Source: Caldimonas tepidiphila
GTDB lineage: Bacteria; Pseudomonadota; Gammaproteobacteria; Burkholderiales; Burkholderiaceae_C
Assembly (NCBI RefSeq): GCF_003569765.1
Contig: NZ_QXMG01000051.1
Span: 1 to 39,384, forward strand
Direction of reading: 5' to 3'
Length of the DNA: 39,384 nt
Shown: one piece after another, positions 17,300 to 24,798 of the stretch
Layout of the letters: each line of letters opens with the position of its first letter
Numbering within the stretch: position 1 is the first letter of the stretch
Translations under genes and position numbers: made by a program
Notes under the pieces: generated by a model
The model's input: the letters and a program-made list of their open reading frames with translations, nothing else
Databases searched by the model: none
What the model was told of the DNA's origin: nothing

Positions 17300-17970
17300 G
17301 TAGCCTCGCGCGTTTGCAGCTGGTGGTACTTGAATTGCTTGCGCGCCTCGTCCAGGCGCATGCCACCACGCACGGCTTGGCGGATGCGGTCCTCGGCGGC
17401 TTCGATCGCTTCAGCCGTGTCCAGCACCTGGGCCTCGTGCTCCCTAGGGATCACGACGGCGCCATCGGCGTCCCCCTTGACAATGTCACCGGGCGCCACC
17501 CGCGCGTCGCCGATGTTCACCGGCACGCCAGTGGCCTCGACCTGCACCCGGTCCTTGCCGGTGCGCATCCAGTGGTCCTTGCTGAAAACCGGGTAGCCCA
17601 GCGACAGGCACAGGTGCGTGTCACGGCACACACCATCGATCAGGGTGCCCGCGATGCCACGGCGATGGGCAATCTCGGTGAGGATGTCGCCCCACACAGT
17701 GGCGTTATCGCGGCCTCCGTTGTCCAGCACGATCACGCTGCCGGGCGGCACGTCGTCGATGTAGTCGCCCACCGTGCCCGAAGGCTTGCCCGATGGGCCG
17801 TACAGCAGGGTCCAGGCGCGGCCGGCCATGCGGAAACCGCTGTCGCGCGGCTTGATGCGGTAACACTGGCCGGCGATGCCGAGCTTGTCGAGCGCATCGC
17901 TCAGGGTCGCGGTGTCCAGCTTCGCGGCACGTGCGACGTTGACGTCCTGCACGTTGTCGGTCGGATTCAT
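17296..17970 (-). CDS. RraA-like family protein (paralogue B)
   Basis: A 224-residue RraA/CHA-aldolase-fold protein. It carries WGDILTEIAHRRGIAGTLIDGVCRD and then YPVFSKD, so the Arg-Asp pair is kept while the flanking residues differ from paralogue A. The C-terminal GDIVKGDADGAVVIPRE matches the family. It starts at 17970 with GGAGAAC just upstream and ATGA overlap with the preceding gene, and its own stop overlaps the next start, giving three genes translated in tight succession. It may be a second aldolase, or a subunit or decarboxylase-type homologue; RraA proteins are usually trimers. Confidence 0.83.
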   Translation of the reverse strand: MNPTDNVQDVNVARAAKLDTATLSDALDKLGIAGQCYRIKPRDSGFRMAGRAWTLLYGPSGKPSGTVGDYIDDVPPGSVIVLDNGGRDNATVWGDILTEIAHRRGIAGTLIDGVCRDTHLCLSLGYPVFSKDHWMRTGKDRVQVEATGVPVNIGDARVAPGDIVKGDADGAVVIPREHEAQVLDTAEAIEAAEDRIRQAVRGGMRLDEARKQFKYHQLQTREAT

Positions 17971-18647
17971 TTGTTCTCCAGCATGTGTTCGTAGTTGCCG
18001 CCCATCACCTCGCCAATGGGCGTGCCTGCCAAGATGGCCTTGGCCATCGCCGCCTCGCGCCCGGCGATCAACTCGGCCGTCTCCAGCACGCGCTCGATGT
18101 CGGCGGCTGCAATGACGATGACCGCGCTGCGGTCGGCCAACACATAGTCGCCCGGGCACACCGTCATCTGGCCGCCGGCCTCGGGAGCGGCGCCGATTAC
18201 CACCGGCACCTGCGTGCCCAGCTCCACCACCCGGCCGCGCGCGGTGCGCGAGCTCAGGCTGCGGCTGAACACCGGGAATTCGTAGGCAATGGCCTCGTCC
18301 ACGTCGCGCAGCGGGCCATCGGCCACCACGCCGGCGACGCCGCGCACCTTGGCGCCCAGCGTGAGCAGGCCCCCCCAGCAGCCGGCCTCCACGCCGCTGC
18401 GCTGCTCGACGACGATCACGTCCTCGGGGCCGGCGACCTCGATGGCGGTGCAGCCCAGGTGCCGGGGCGGGCCGGGCGGCGGCTGGCCGGGGCCCACCTT
18501 CATGGTCACAGCCCGGCCGGCGATACGGCCGGCGCCGCTGCGTTGCGGTAAGCCGGTGATGGCGCCGGGCAGGCCCAGCTTGTCCAGCGCGTCGGACACC
18601 GCGCAGGCATCGAGCCGGCGCAAGCGTTGCACGTGGGGATTGGTCAT
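17967..18647 (-). CDS. RraA-like family protein (paralogue C)
   Basis: A 226-residue RraA-fold protein, first of three tandem copies in transcription order. AAAGGAG lies 6 bases before ATG. The core motif is WGGLLTLGAKVRGVAGVVADGPLRD followed by FPVFSRS, so Arg-Asp is conserved but the acidic residue after WG is Gly. The first 45 residues include a Pro-rich loop (GPGQPPPGPP) not seen in the other two. It follows the LigB-fold gene by 28 bases. The role is probably in the same oxo-acid cleavage as its neighbours, but divergence at the active-site rim suggests another substrate or a structural role. Confidence 0.82.
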   Translation of the reverse strand: MTNPHVQRLRRLDACAVSDALDKLGLPGAITGLPQRSGAGRIAGRAVTMKVGPGQPPPGPPRHLGCTAIEVAGPEDVIVVEQRSGVEAGCWGGLLTLGAKVRGVAGVVADGPLRDVDEAIAYEFPVFSRSLSSRTARGRVVELGTQVPVVIGAAPEAGGQMTVCPGDYVLADRSAVIVIAAADIERVLETAELIAGREAAMAKAILAGTPIGEVMGGNYEHMLENK

Positions 18648-18675
18648 GCGGTATCTCCTTTGTCTCTCGCGTGTG

Positions 18676-19677
18676 TCAGTCCAGGGTCTTCCATGCGGCG
18701 AAGGCCAGCCCGGTGCCGGTCAGCGCCGGGCTGCGGTAGCCCGGGATGTACTCGACCCATTCCAGGTCCAGCTCGCGGGCCATCTCGCCCACCACCAGCC
18801 AGTTGCGGATCTCGGAGCTGCCGGCCTGCAACTGCCTGGGATCAAAGCGGGCCAGGGCCTCGCTGTCCTTGTCGCGGATCGCCCGCAGCACGCGTTGGTC
18901 CAGTTCCTCGTCCACCACGAAGTGGCTCAGGCCGCCGGAAGCAATCACGCCCACGCGCAGGTCCTGCGGCCACTGTGCGATCAGTTCGCGCAGCGCGCGG
19001 CCTAGCGCCACGCAGCGCCGTGGCGTAGGCTGGTTGGGCGGATCGAAGGTATTGAGAATCACCGGGATAACCGGGAGCTCGGCGCCCTTGAGGATGCGGC
19101 GGTGGATGAACTGAAAAGCATGCCCCTCGGACTGCCCGCGCTCCAGGCCGTCCATGGCCGCGATGTCGAAATCGCGCTCACACAGGCGCCGGATCAGCCA
19201 CTCGGCCAAATCCGCGCGCACCGGGTACTCGCGGTCCACTTCTGGCTCGTGGCGCCGCATGCGCGCTGACTTGACCCAGTTGTCCGACGGCGAGGCCGGC
19301 TCGCGCGCGGTGTTGCGGATGGTGGGGCCGTAATAGAGGGCGACGGCCGGGTTGTTGCTGGTGCGGAACAGCTCGGTCTGGTCGTCGCCAACGATCAGCA
19401 GCACGTCCAGCCGCGCCTTCCGGACGCGCCGGCCGACCTCGTCCATCGCCGCCTCGGCGGCGTCGTAGCGCTCGCCCAGCTTCTCGGGCGAGGCCAGCGC
19501 CTCGCTGCCGGGCGGCGCAGCGGCCAGCAGGGCTTCGTAATCCGTCCTGTTGCCCTGTTTGTCGTAGTAATGGGCGTTCTTCGTGTCGATCACGCGAAAG
19601 CCGTGCTGCCAGTCCTCGCGCCGCGAGACCAGCATGATGCTGTGGGAGGAGCCGAACGCGGCGACCAGTCGTGCCAT
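18676..19677 (-). CDS. LigB-fold (class III extradiol dioxygenase-like) protein with altered metal site
   Basis: A 333-residue protein of the LigB superfamily (protocatechuate 4,5-dioxygenase beta, gallate dioxygenase). Alignable residues: His 12 (GSSHSI) as first iron ligand, Glu 289 (SSEIRNW) as third, and His 186 (EGHAFQF) and His 252 (GGLSHFV) as catalytic His. The second iron ligand, His in family members (DHxxxF; DHYNGFF in MhpB here), is Gln 100 in GDDQTELF. The start at 19677 has AAGGACC upstream; the longer frame overlaps the CoA transferase. No LigA-type small subunit is nearby. It may be a true dioxygenase with an unusual site or a relative with other chemistry; its place beside three aldolase-like genes supports ring-fission-related work. 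Confidence 0.85.
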   Translation of the reverse strand: MARLVAAFGSSHSIMLVSRREDWQHGFRVIDTKNAHYYDKQGNRTDYEALLAAAPPGSEALASPEKLGERYDAAEAAMDEVGRRVRKARLDVLLIVGDDQTELFRTSNNPAVALYYGPTIRNTAREPASPSDNWVKSARMRRHEPEVDREYPVRADLAEWLIRRLCERDFDIAAMDGLERGQSEGHAFQFIHRRILKGAELPVIPVILNTFDPPNQPTPRRCVALGRALRELIAQWPQDLRVGVIASGGLSHFVVDEELDQRVLRAIRDKDSEALARFDPRQLQAGSSEIRNWLVVGEMARELDLEWVEYIPGYRSPALTGTGLAFAAWKTLD

Positions 19678-19697
19678 GAGATAGGGTCCTTCGAAGT

Positions 19698-20903
19698 TCA
19701 AACGACGTGGCACTCGCGCAGCGCCGCAATGCGTTCGGGGCTGTAGCCGAGGCCTGTCAGGATGGCGTCGGTCTGGTCGCCTTGGTGCGGAGCCGGCACC
19801 AAGGGTCCGGCCGCGCGCGGGTGGCGGGAGAACTGCATGGGCAGTCCCACTACCTCGATATCGCCCAGCTCGGGATGCGCCAGGGTCCGCGCGATGCCCA
19901 GGTGGCGCACCTGCGGGTCCTCGAACACCTGGTCCACCGCGTGGATCGGCCCGCAGGGCACGCCGGAGCGGATCAGCCGCTCGGTCCATTCGGCGGTGCT
20001 GCGCGTGCGCAGGATTGCGCCGACCGCCTCATTCACGCGCTCGCGGTTGGCCACACGCTCGGGGTCCGAGCCGAAGCCCGGCTCGTCGATCAACTGCGGC
20101 GCCTCGATTGCCACGCACAGCCGCTTCCACATGGTCTGGCCGATGGCGGCCAGATTCAGATAGCCGTCCAGCGTCGGGAACACACCGGTGGGCACGGTCA
20201 GTGGGTGCTCGTTGCCGGTGGCGCTCGGCACCTTGCCGTCGATCAGCCATTGCGCGGCCTGGAAGTCGAGCATTGCGATCTGGGATTCCAGCAGCGAGGT
20301 CTGCACCCACTGGCCCTCGCCCGTCGCCTCCCGCTCCAGCAGGGCCGCCATGATCGCCTGGGCGCAGAAATGGCCGGCGCACAGGTCGGCCAACGGGATT
20401 CCCACCCGCATCGGCCCGTCCCCGGGCTTGCCAGTGACGCTCATCAGCCCGCCCATGCCTTGGGCGATGGAGTCAAAGCCGGGCCAGCCGGCATAGGGGC
20501 CGTCCTGGCCGAAGCCGGAGATGCTGGCGTAGACCAGGCGCGGGTTGATGGCGCGCAGCTCGTCCGGGCCGATGCCCAGACGGTGCTTGACATCGGGCCG
20601 GTAGTTCTCGATGAACACGTCCGCCTCGCGCACCAGGGCATGCAGGATCTCCAGGCCGGCCCGGTCTTTCATGTTGAGCGTGAGGCTCTCCTTGTTGCGG
20701 TGCAGGTTCTCGTAGTCGGCGCGGTTGTGGTCGCGCCCGCCAATCATGTCGTCACCCCCCGGCGCGCCGGGCGGGATCTCCAGCTTGATGACGCGGGCGC
20801 CCAGGTCGGCGAAGGTGCGCACCGCTGTGGGGCCGGCGCGCACGCGCGAGGCGTCCAGGATGGTGAAGCGCGATAGGGGGCCGCTGCGGGGCGTGGTGCT
20901 CAT
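19698..20903 (-). CDS. Class III (CaiB/BaiF/Frc) CoA transferase
   Basis: A 401-residue family III CoA transferase, moving CoA between carboxylic acids through an enzyme-bound anhydride on an aspartate. The catalytic residue is probably Asp 173 in GIPLADLCAGHF. Family motifs: FADLGARVIKLE near residue 31, DVFIENYRPDV near 95, YASISGFGQDGPYA near 125 and the small-domain R-S-G-V-P-C-G-P-I-H near 310. The start codon overlaps the upstream DUF35 stop (ATGA). It is a second CoA-activating enzyme in the same operon as the ADP-forming synthetase, so it may recycle CoA from an end product to the incoming acid. Confidence 0.93.
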   Translation of the reverse strand: MSTTPRSGPLSRFTILDASRVRAGPTAVRTFADLGARVIKLEIPPGAPGGDDMIGGRDHNRADYENLHRNKESLTLNMKDRAGLEILHALVREADVFIENYRPDVKHRLGIGPDELRAINPRLVYASISGFGQDGPYAGWPGFDSIAQGMGGLMSVTGKPGDGPMRVGIPLADLCAGHFCAQAIMAALLEREATGEGQWVQTSLLESQIAMLDFQAAQWLIDGKVPSATGNEHPLTVPTGVFPTLDGYLNLAAIGQTMWKRLCVAIEAPQLIDEPGFGSDPERVANRERVNEAVGAILRTRSTAEWTERLIRSGVPCGPIHAVDQVFEDPQVRHLGIARTLAHPELGDIEVVGLPMQFSRHPRAAGPLVPAPHQGDQTDAILTGLGYSPERIAALRECHVV

Positions 20904-21295
20904 GCCGCACCTCCTTCGTTTAGGGTGAACATGGGCACGGCCGGGCCGCCCTGCGAGGGCTGGAAGCGCACCTGCACGCGGTCGCCGATGCGCGCGCGCG
21001 CCGGGTCGCAGTCCACCAAGTTGGTCAGGAGGGTGACGCCCTCGTCGAGCGTGACCATCGCCAGAGTGTGGGCGGTATCGCCCTGCCCCATCGTGCTGAA
21101 GGAGTACAGCGTGCCGGTGCCGGCGGACTCGACCCAGTGCGTGTCCTCGCTCAGGCAGAAGGGGCAGATGTCGCGCGGGTAGTGATGCACTTGGCCGCAG
21201 GCGGCGCAGCGCTTGAGCAGCAGCCGGCCCTGGTCGGCGGCGTCCCAGAACGGCTTCGATTCGGGCAGCACGTGCGGAGCGGGAATCTTGCGCAT
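20900..21295 (-). CDS. DUF35 / OB-fold acyl-CoA-associated zinc-ribbon protein
   Basis: A 131-residue DUF35 protein: an N-terminal rubredoxin-like zinc ribbon with two CxxC pairs (KRCAACGQ and ICPFC, about residues 30-50) followed by an OB-fold domain (GTGTLYSFSTMG; GDRVQVRF). Such proteins pair with thiolase-like enzymes and bind acyl-CoA. The start at 21295 has CTGGAGG upstream and fits the conserved beginning; the longer frame starts inside the thiolase. It follows a thiolase-like gene with a tiny ORF between them and overlaps the CoA transferase start. Confidence 0.9.
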   Translation of the reverse strand: MRKIPAPHVLPESKPFWDAADQGRLLLKRCAACGQVHHYPRDICPFCLSEDTHWVESAGTGTLYSFSTMGQGDTAHTLAMVTLDEGVTLLTNLVDCDPARARIGDRVQVRFQPSQGGPAVPMFTLNEGGAA

Positions 21296-21297
21296 GG

Positions 21298-21384
21298 TCA
21301 GACCTCCAGAGGGCCGACCCAAGGCAGGCCAGAGCCCTTTCCGAGGGCGGTGCAGCACGCGAAGTGGCGAGCGAGAGTGTTCAT
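21298..21384 (-). CDS. 28-residue translationally coupled small ORF between thiolase and DUF35 genes
   Basis: ATG at 21384-21382 overlaps the thiolase stop as ATGA, with GGAGAGGA a short distance upstream. 28 codons run to TGA (21300-21298), which lies only 2 bases before the DUF35 ATG (TGACCATG). The product begins MNTLARHF, has adjacent Cys 10-Cys 11 and ends VGPLEV; I recognise no family. Its exact fit between two partner genes suggests a real microprotein or a translational-coupling relay that keeps thiolase and DUF35 production in step; random fit is possible. Confidence 0.4.
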   Translation of the reverse strand: MNTLARHFACCTALGKGSGLPWVGPLEV

Positions 21385-22601
21385 GTCGTCCTCTCCAGGA
21401 TCAGGGTGGCGGCGGTGTGGCGAGACGCCAGAGCGCCGCCGATTCCGCTGGCCAGGGCGAGCGTGCAGCCGGGCACCTGCACGGCAGGATGGGCCTCTCC
21501 GCGCAGCTGGCGCACGGCCTCGATCACCTTGGTCATGCCGCCGCGGTTGGCCGGATGGTTGTTGCACAGGCCACCGCCGTCGGTGTTGAAGGGCAGCCGG
21601 CCGGTGCCAGAGATTAGGTTGCCGTCGGCGACGAAGCGGCCGCCCTCGCCCTTCCGGCAAAAGCCCAGGTCCTCCAGCTGCATCAACACCGTGATGGTGA
21701 AGCTGTCGTAGAGGCTGGCGTACTGGATGTCGGCCGGCGTGACGCCCGCCTCGGCGAAGGCCTTGGGCCCGGACCAGGCGGCGGCCGAGTACGTGAGGTC
21801 AACCCGCCCGCCCATGCCATGCTTGGGCGCCTCGCCGGTGCCCCGCACGACCACGACCGGGCGCTTGAGTTCACGCGCGATCTCGGGTCTCGCCACGATC
21901 AGCGCGCCGCCACCGTCGCTCATGACGCAGCAGTCCAGCCGATGCAGCGGGTCGCTGACCATCGGCGAGTTGACGACGTCCTCCACCGTTACGCGCTTGC
22001 GCAGCAGGGCATGGGGGTTGTGCTGCGCGTGGTGCGAGGCCGCCACCTTGATCCAGGCGAGCTGCTCGGAGGTAGTGCCGAACTCGTGCATGTGACGCTT
22101 GGCCACCAGCGCGTAGAGGTTCTGCGTGGCCGGGCCGTAGGGCAGCTCGAAGGCCAGCTCGGGCGCGTCGGGGTCGGGCGCTTTCAGTGCCAGCGGCGCC
22201 TTGGCGGGCCTGCCCTCGCCTGCCGCCGCGGCGGCGCGGGCCTGGGCCTCGGCCATCGCGGCGCGCGGGCGGCCCGCCAGCGTGATCAGGGCGACGTTGC
22301 AGCGGCCGGCGGCGATCGCCTCGGCCGCGTGCGCCACATGCAGGAGGGGGGCCGAGCCGCCGCATTCGGTGGAGTCAACGTGGCGCAGCTTGAGCCCCAG
22401 GTACTCGGCCATGGTGGCCGCGCCCAGCCCCGGCGCGTCTCCGGCGCAGAAGTAGCCGTCGATGTCGTCCTTCGTCAGGCCGGCATCGACCAGCGCACCC
22501 TTGGCGACATCGGCGTGCAGGCGCACCACCGACAGCTTGTCGGCCAAGCGCGTGGGGTGCTCGTACGCCCCGACGATACAGGCTTTTCCGTTCAGGCTCA
22601 T
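21381..22601 (-). CDS. Thiolase-like (SCP-x type) acyl-CoA acetyltransferase or aldolase
   Basis: A 406-residue thiolase-fold protein of the SCP-x/lipid-transfer-protein group. The nucleophile-position Cys 80 lies in DSTECGGSAP, and the His of the second motif is in CNNHPANRGG near residue 345. The usual second Cys near the C-terminus (C-x-G-G-G) is missing: the segment reads ASGIGGALASRH. Such proteins with a DUF35 partner include thiolases and, in steroid side-chain breakdown, retro-aldolases (Ltp2-type). Retention of Cys 80 favours thiolase, the missing second Cys leaves it open. AAGGAAA precedes the ATG. Operon neighbours are acyl-CoA dehydrogenases and hydratases, so release of a two- or three-carbon CoA unit is likely. 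Confidence 0.87.
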   Translation of the reverse strand: MSLNGKACIVGAYEHPTRLADKLSVVRLHADVAKGALVDAGLTKDDIDGYFCAGDAPGLGAATMAEYLGLKLRHVDSTECGGSAPLLHVAHAAEAIAAGRCNVALITLAGRPRAAMAEAQARAAAAAGEGRPAKAPLALKAPDPDAPELAFELPYGPATQNLYALVAKRHMHEFGTTSEQLAWIKVAASHHAQHNPHALLRKRVTVEDVVNSPMVSDPLHRLDCCVMSDGGGALIVARPEIARELKRPVVVVRGTGEAPKHGMGGRVDLTYSAAAWSGPKAFAEAGVTPADIQYASLYDSFTITVLMQLEDLGFCRKGEGGRFVADGNLISGTGRLPFNTDGGGLCNNHPANRGGMTKVIEAVRQLRGEAHPAVQVPGCTLALASGIGGALASRHTAATLILERTT

Positions 22602-22623
22602 GGGGTTTCCTTGAGGGCGATGC

Positions 22624-23604
22624 TCATTGCTCGGGCTTGAAGCCGGTGGCCTTGATGACGGGCCCCCAGTAGGCGAGCTCCTTGCGCACGACGGCGTCCA
22701 TCTCGGCGGCGGGGCGGAAGTCCGGGTTCAGCGTCGCCCGGTTGACCAGGGTGTCGCGCACTTCGGGCAGGGCCAGCGCATACTTCAGCGCGTTCTGCAC
22801 GCGCTCGAGCTGCGCCGGCGGCGTGCGGGTCGGCGCCCACATGCCGGTCCAGGCGTCGCCGGCATCGATGGCGATGCCCTGCTCCATGAGGGTGGGCACG
22901 TCGGGCATCAGCGGCGAACGCTTGGCGCTGAACACGCCCACCACCTGCACCTTGCCAGCCTTGTGGTGCGGCAGGATGTCGCCGGCGGTCATGATGCCGG
23001 CCGGCACCTGTCCGCCCAGCAGATCGGTGACTAGCGGGCCGTTGCCGCGGAAGGGGACCATTTGCAGGTTCACCCCGATGGCCTTGCTGAGTTGGAGGCC
23101 GGTGAAGTGGGTTTGGCCCCCTGCCCCGGCGGTGCCAAAGCTCGCTTCCATTGGGTGGGCCTTGATGCGGGCGACGTATTCCTTGGCGCTCCGTACGCCG
23201 AGCTGGTTGCCCACGGCCAGCACCATCGGGTAGGACACCAGCATGGCCACTGGTGTGAAGTCCTGCAGCATGTCGTACCGGAGCATCGCCGGCGGGTAGA
23301 GCAAGGCCTGGAACACCGGCGTCGCGTTGGGCGCGATCATGTAAGTCAGGCCGTCGGGCTGCGCCGCCTTGAGCGCCTGGGCCGCCAGGCGCCCGCCGGC
23401 GCCGGGCTTGTTCTCCACAATCACCGGCTGCTTCAGCACGGTGGCCATCTTCTCGGCCAGCACGCGGGCCACCGTGTCAGTGGAGCCGCCGGGCGGAAAG
23501 CCCACCAGCAGCCGGATCGTCTGATCGGACTGCGCCTGCGCTCCCAGCGACAGGCCCAGGGCGCCGGCCAGCAGCGCGGCGTTGAAGGTCTTGCGGGTGA
23601 TCAT
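22624..23604 (-). CDS. Bug/TctC family periplasmic substrate-binding protein (copy 4)
   Basis: A 326-residue Bug protein with a signal peptide at residues 1-24 (ITRKTF, hydrophobic core, GAQAQS). Motifs: LLVGFPPGGSTDTVARVLAE, ENKPGAGGRLAAQALKAAQPDG, YDMLQDFTPVAML and FGTAGAGGQTHFTG. GGAGAGA precedes the ATG. It is placed between the second acyl-CoA dehydrogenase and the thiolase. It is most like copy 5 (APNATP, KRSPLMPD and GWT/AWTGMWA segments are shared), which is in the divergent arm, so the two may bind related ligands of the same pathway. Confidence 0.93.
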   Translation of the reverse strand: MITRKTFNAALLAGALGLSLGAQAQSDQTIRLLVGFPPGGSTDTVARVLAEKMATVLKQPVIVENKPGAGGRLAAQALKAAQPDGLTYMIAPNATPVFQALLYPPAMLRYDMLQDFTPVAMLVSYPMVLAVGNQLGVRSAKEYVARIKAHPMEASFGTAGAGGQTHFTGLQLSKAIGVNLQMVPFRGNGPLVTDLLGGQVPAGIMTAGDILPHHKAGKVQVVGVFSAKRSPLMPDVPTLMEQGIAIDAGDAWTGMWAPTRTPPAQLERVQNALKYALALPEVRDTLVNRATLNPDFRPAAEMDAVVRKELAYWGPVIKATGFKPEQ

Positions 23605-23639
23605 GCTTGTCTCTCTCCTTGGTGTAGCTGGGGGTCAGG

Positions 23640-24776
23640 TCAGGCGAGCGCGTGCGCCGCCGACATCCGCTGCAGGTGCCAGGCGGCGTCCCCGAACAGC
23701 TGGCCGATGACCATCAGGCGCTTGGCGTAGTGCGGCACGCGGCATTCGTCGGTCATGCCCATCGCGCCGTGCATTTGGATGGCCGCCAGCCCCTGGGCCC
23801 GGCCGAGCTGGCCGGCCAGTGCCTTAGCGGCCGAAACCAGGCGGCGGCGCTGGGCCGCGTCGCCGGCATCCACAGCCATTGCGGCGGCGCAGGCCATGGA
23901 CTTGAGCTGTTCCAGCGCGATCGCCATGTCGGCCACGCGGTGCTGCAGCACTTGGAACTTCGCCAGCGGCGCACCGAACTGCCTGCGCGTGCGCAGGTGC
24001 TCGGTGGTGTGCGCCAGCAGCGCGTCCACCGCGCCCGCGGCTTCGGCACATAGGGCGGCGGTGGCCGCGTCCAGCGCCGCCTCCACCGCGTCGGCCGCCC
24101 GGCCCGGCATCCCCAGCACCTGGTCGCTTGGCACCCGCACATCGCGCAGGGTGACGTGCGCGGCACGGCGCCCGTCTAGGGTGTCGAAGCCCTGCACCTT
24201 GACGCCCGGCGCATGCACGTCGACCGCCAGCACGGTGAGGCCCTCGCGATCCGCCGCGTCGCCCGCAGTGCGCGCCACTACCAGCAGCAGGCCGGCGCTG
24301 TCGCCGTGCAGCACCAGGGTCTTGCGCCCCTGCAGCAGCCACCCGTCGCGGGTCTCGCGCGCCCGGGTCTCGACTTGGTGCCAGTCGTAGCGCGTGCCCT
24401 CCTCGTACAGCGCCACGGCAGCCTGCAGCTCGCCGCCGGCCAGCGGCGGCAGCCAGCGCTGGCGCTGGACGTCCGACCCCAGGGTGGCGAGCAGCCAGCC
24501 CGCCATCACGGTACTGGGGACGAAAGCGCCGCCGCCGAGCGCGCGGCCCAGTTCCTGCGCCACCAGCATCACCTCCACGGCGCCCTGGCCGCTGCCGCCC
24601 GCCTCCTCGGGCAGCGGCAGGCCCAGCAGGCCGAGCTCGGCCATGGCGGCCCAGCGCTGGCGCGCCTGCTGCGCGTCCTCCGGCTTGCCGCGGTGCTCGG
24701 CCGGGTATTCGCCATCGCAGAAGCGCTGCACCGCGTCGCGCAGCGCCAGGTGGTCGTCGTTGAATGAGAAGTCCAT
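23640..24776 (-). CDS. Acyl-CoA dehydrogenase family protein, small/partner subunit
   Basis: A 378-residue acyl-CoA dehydrogenase-fold protein. N-terminal helices (FSFNDDHLALRDAVQRFC), then GLPLPEEAGGSG; the middle beta domain is degenerate, lacking the usual flavin-contacting W-I/T-S motif; the C-terminal segment RRQFGAPLAKFQVLQHRVADM and QMHGAMGMTDE is well conserved. The start at 24776 (MDFSFN) is chosen from the conserved first residues. It directly follows the other dehydrogenase by 22 bases. A long/short dehydrogenase pair often forms an alpha2-beta2 heterotetramer in breakdown of steroids and alicyclic or dicarboxylic acids (FadE and PimCD types). The substrate is unknown. Confidence 0.88.
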   Translation of the reverse strand: MDFSFNDDHLALRDAVQRFCDGEYPAEHRGKPEDAQQARQRWAAMAELGLLGLPLPEEAGGSGQGAVEVMLVAQELGRALGGGAFVPSTVMAGWLLATLGSDVQRQRWLPPLAGGELQAAVALYEEGTRYDWHQVETRARETRDGWLLQGRKTLVLHGDSAGLLLVVARTAGDAADREGLTVLAVDVHAPGVKVQGFDTLDGRRAAHVTLRDVRVPSDQVLGMPGRAADAVEAALDAATAALCAEAAGAVDALLAHTTEHLRTRRQFGAPLAKFQVLQHRVADMAIALEQLKSMACAAAMAVDAGDAAQRRRLVSAAKALAGQLGRAQGLAAIQMHGAMGMTDECRVPHYAKRLMVIGQLFGDAAWHLQRMSAAHALA

Positions 24777-24798
24777 CGGGTTTCCTTGCGGCGGGGCG

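Noticed and set aside
16637-18647. Reading the three RraA paralogues as menaquinone methyltransferases or RNase E regulators
   Set aside because: The methyltransferase name is a historical mislabel and the catabolic context with conserved Arg-Asp fits the aldolase branch better.
19707-20876. 389-codon plus-strand frame opposite the CoA transferase
   Set aside because: No domain pattern; the minus-strand CoA transferase is certain.
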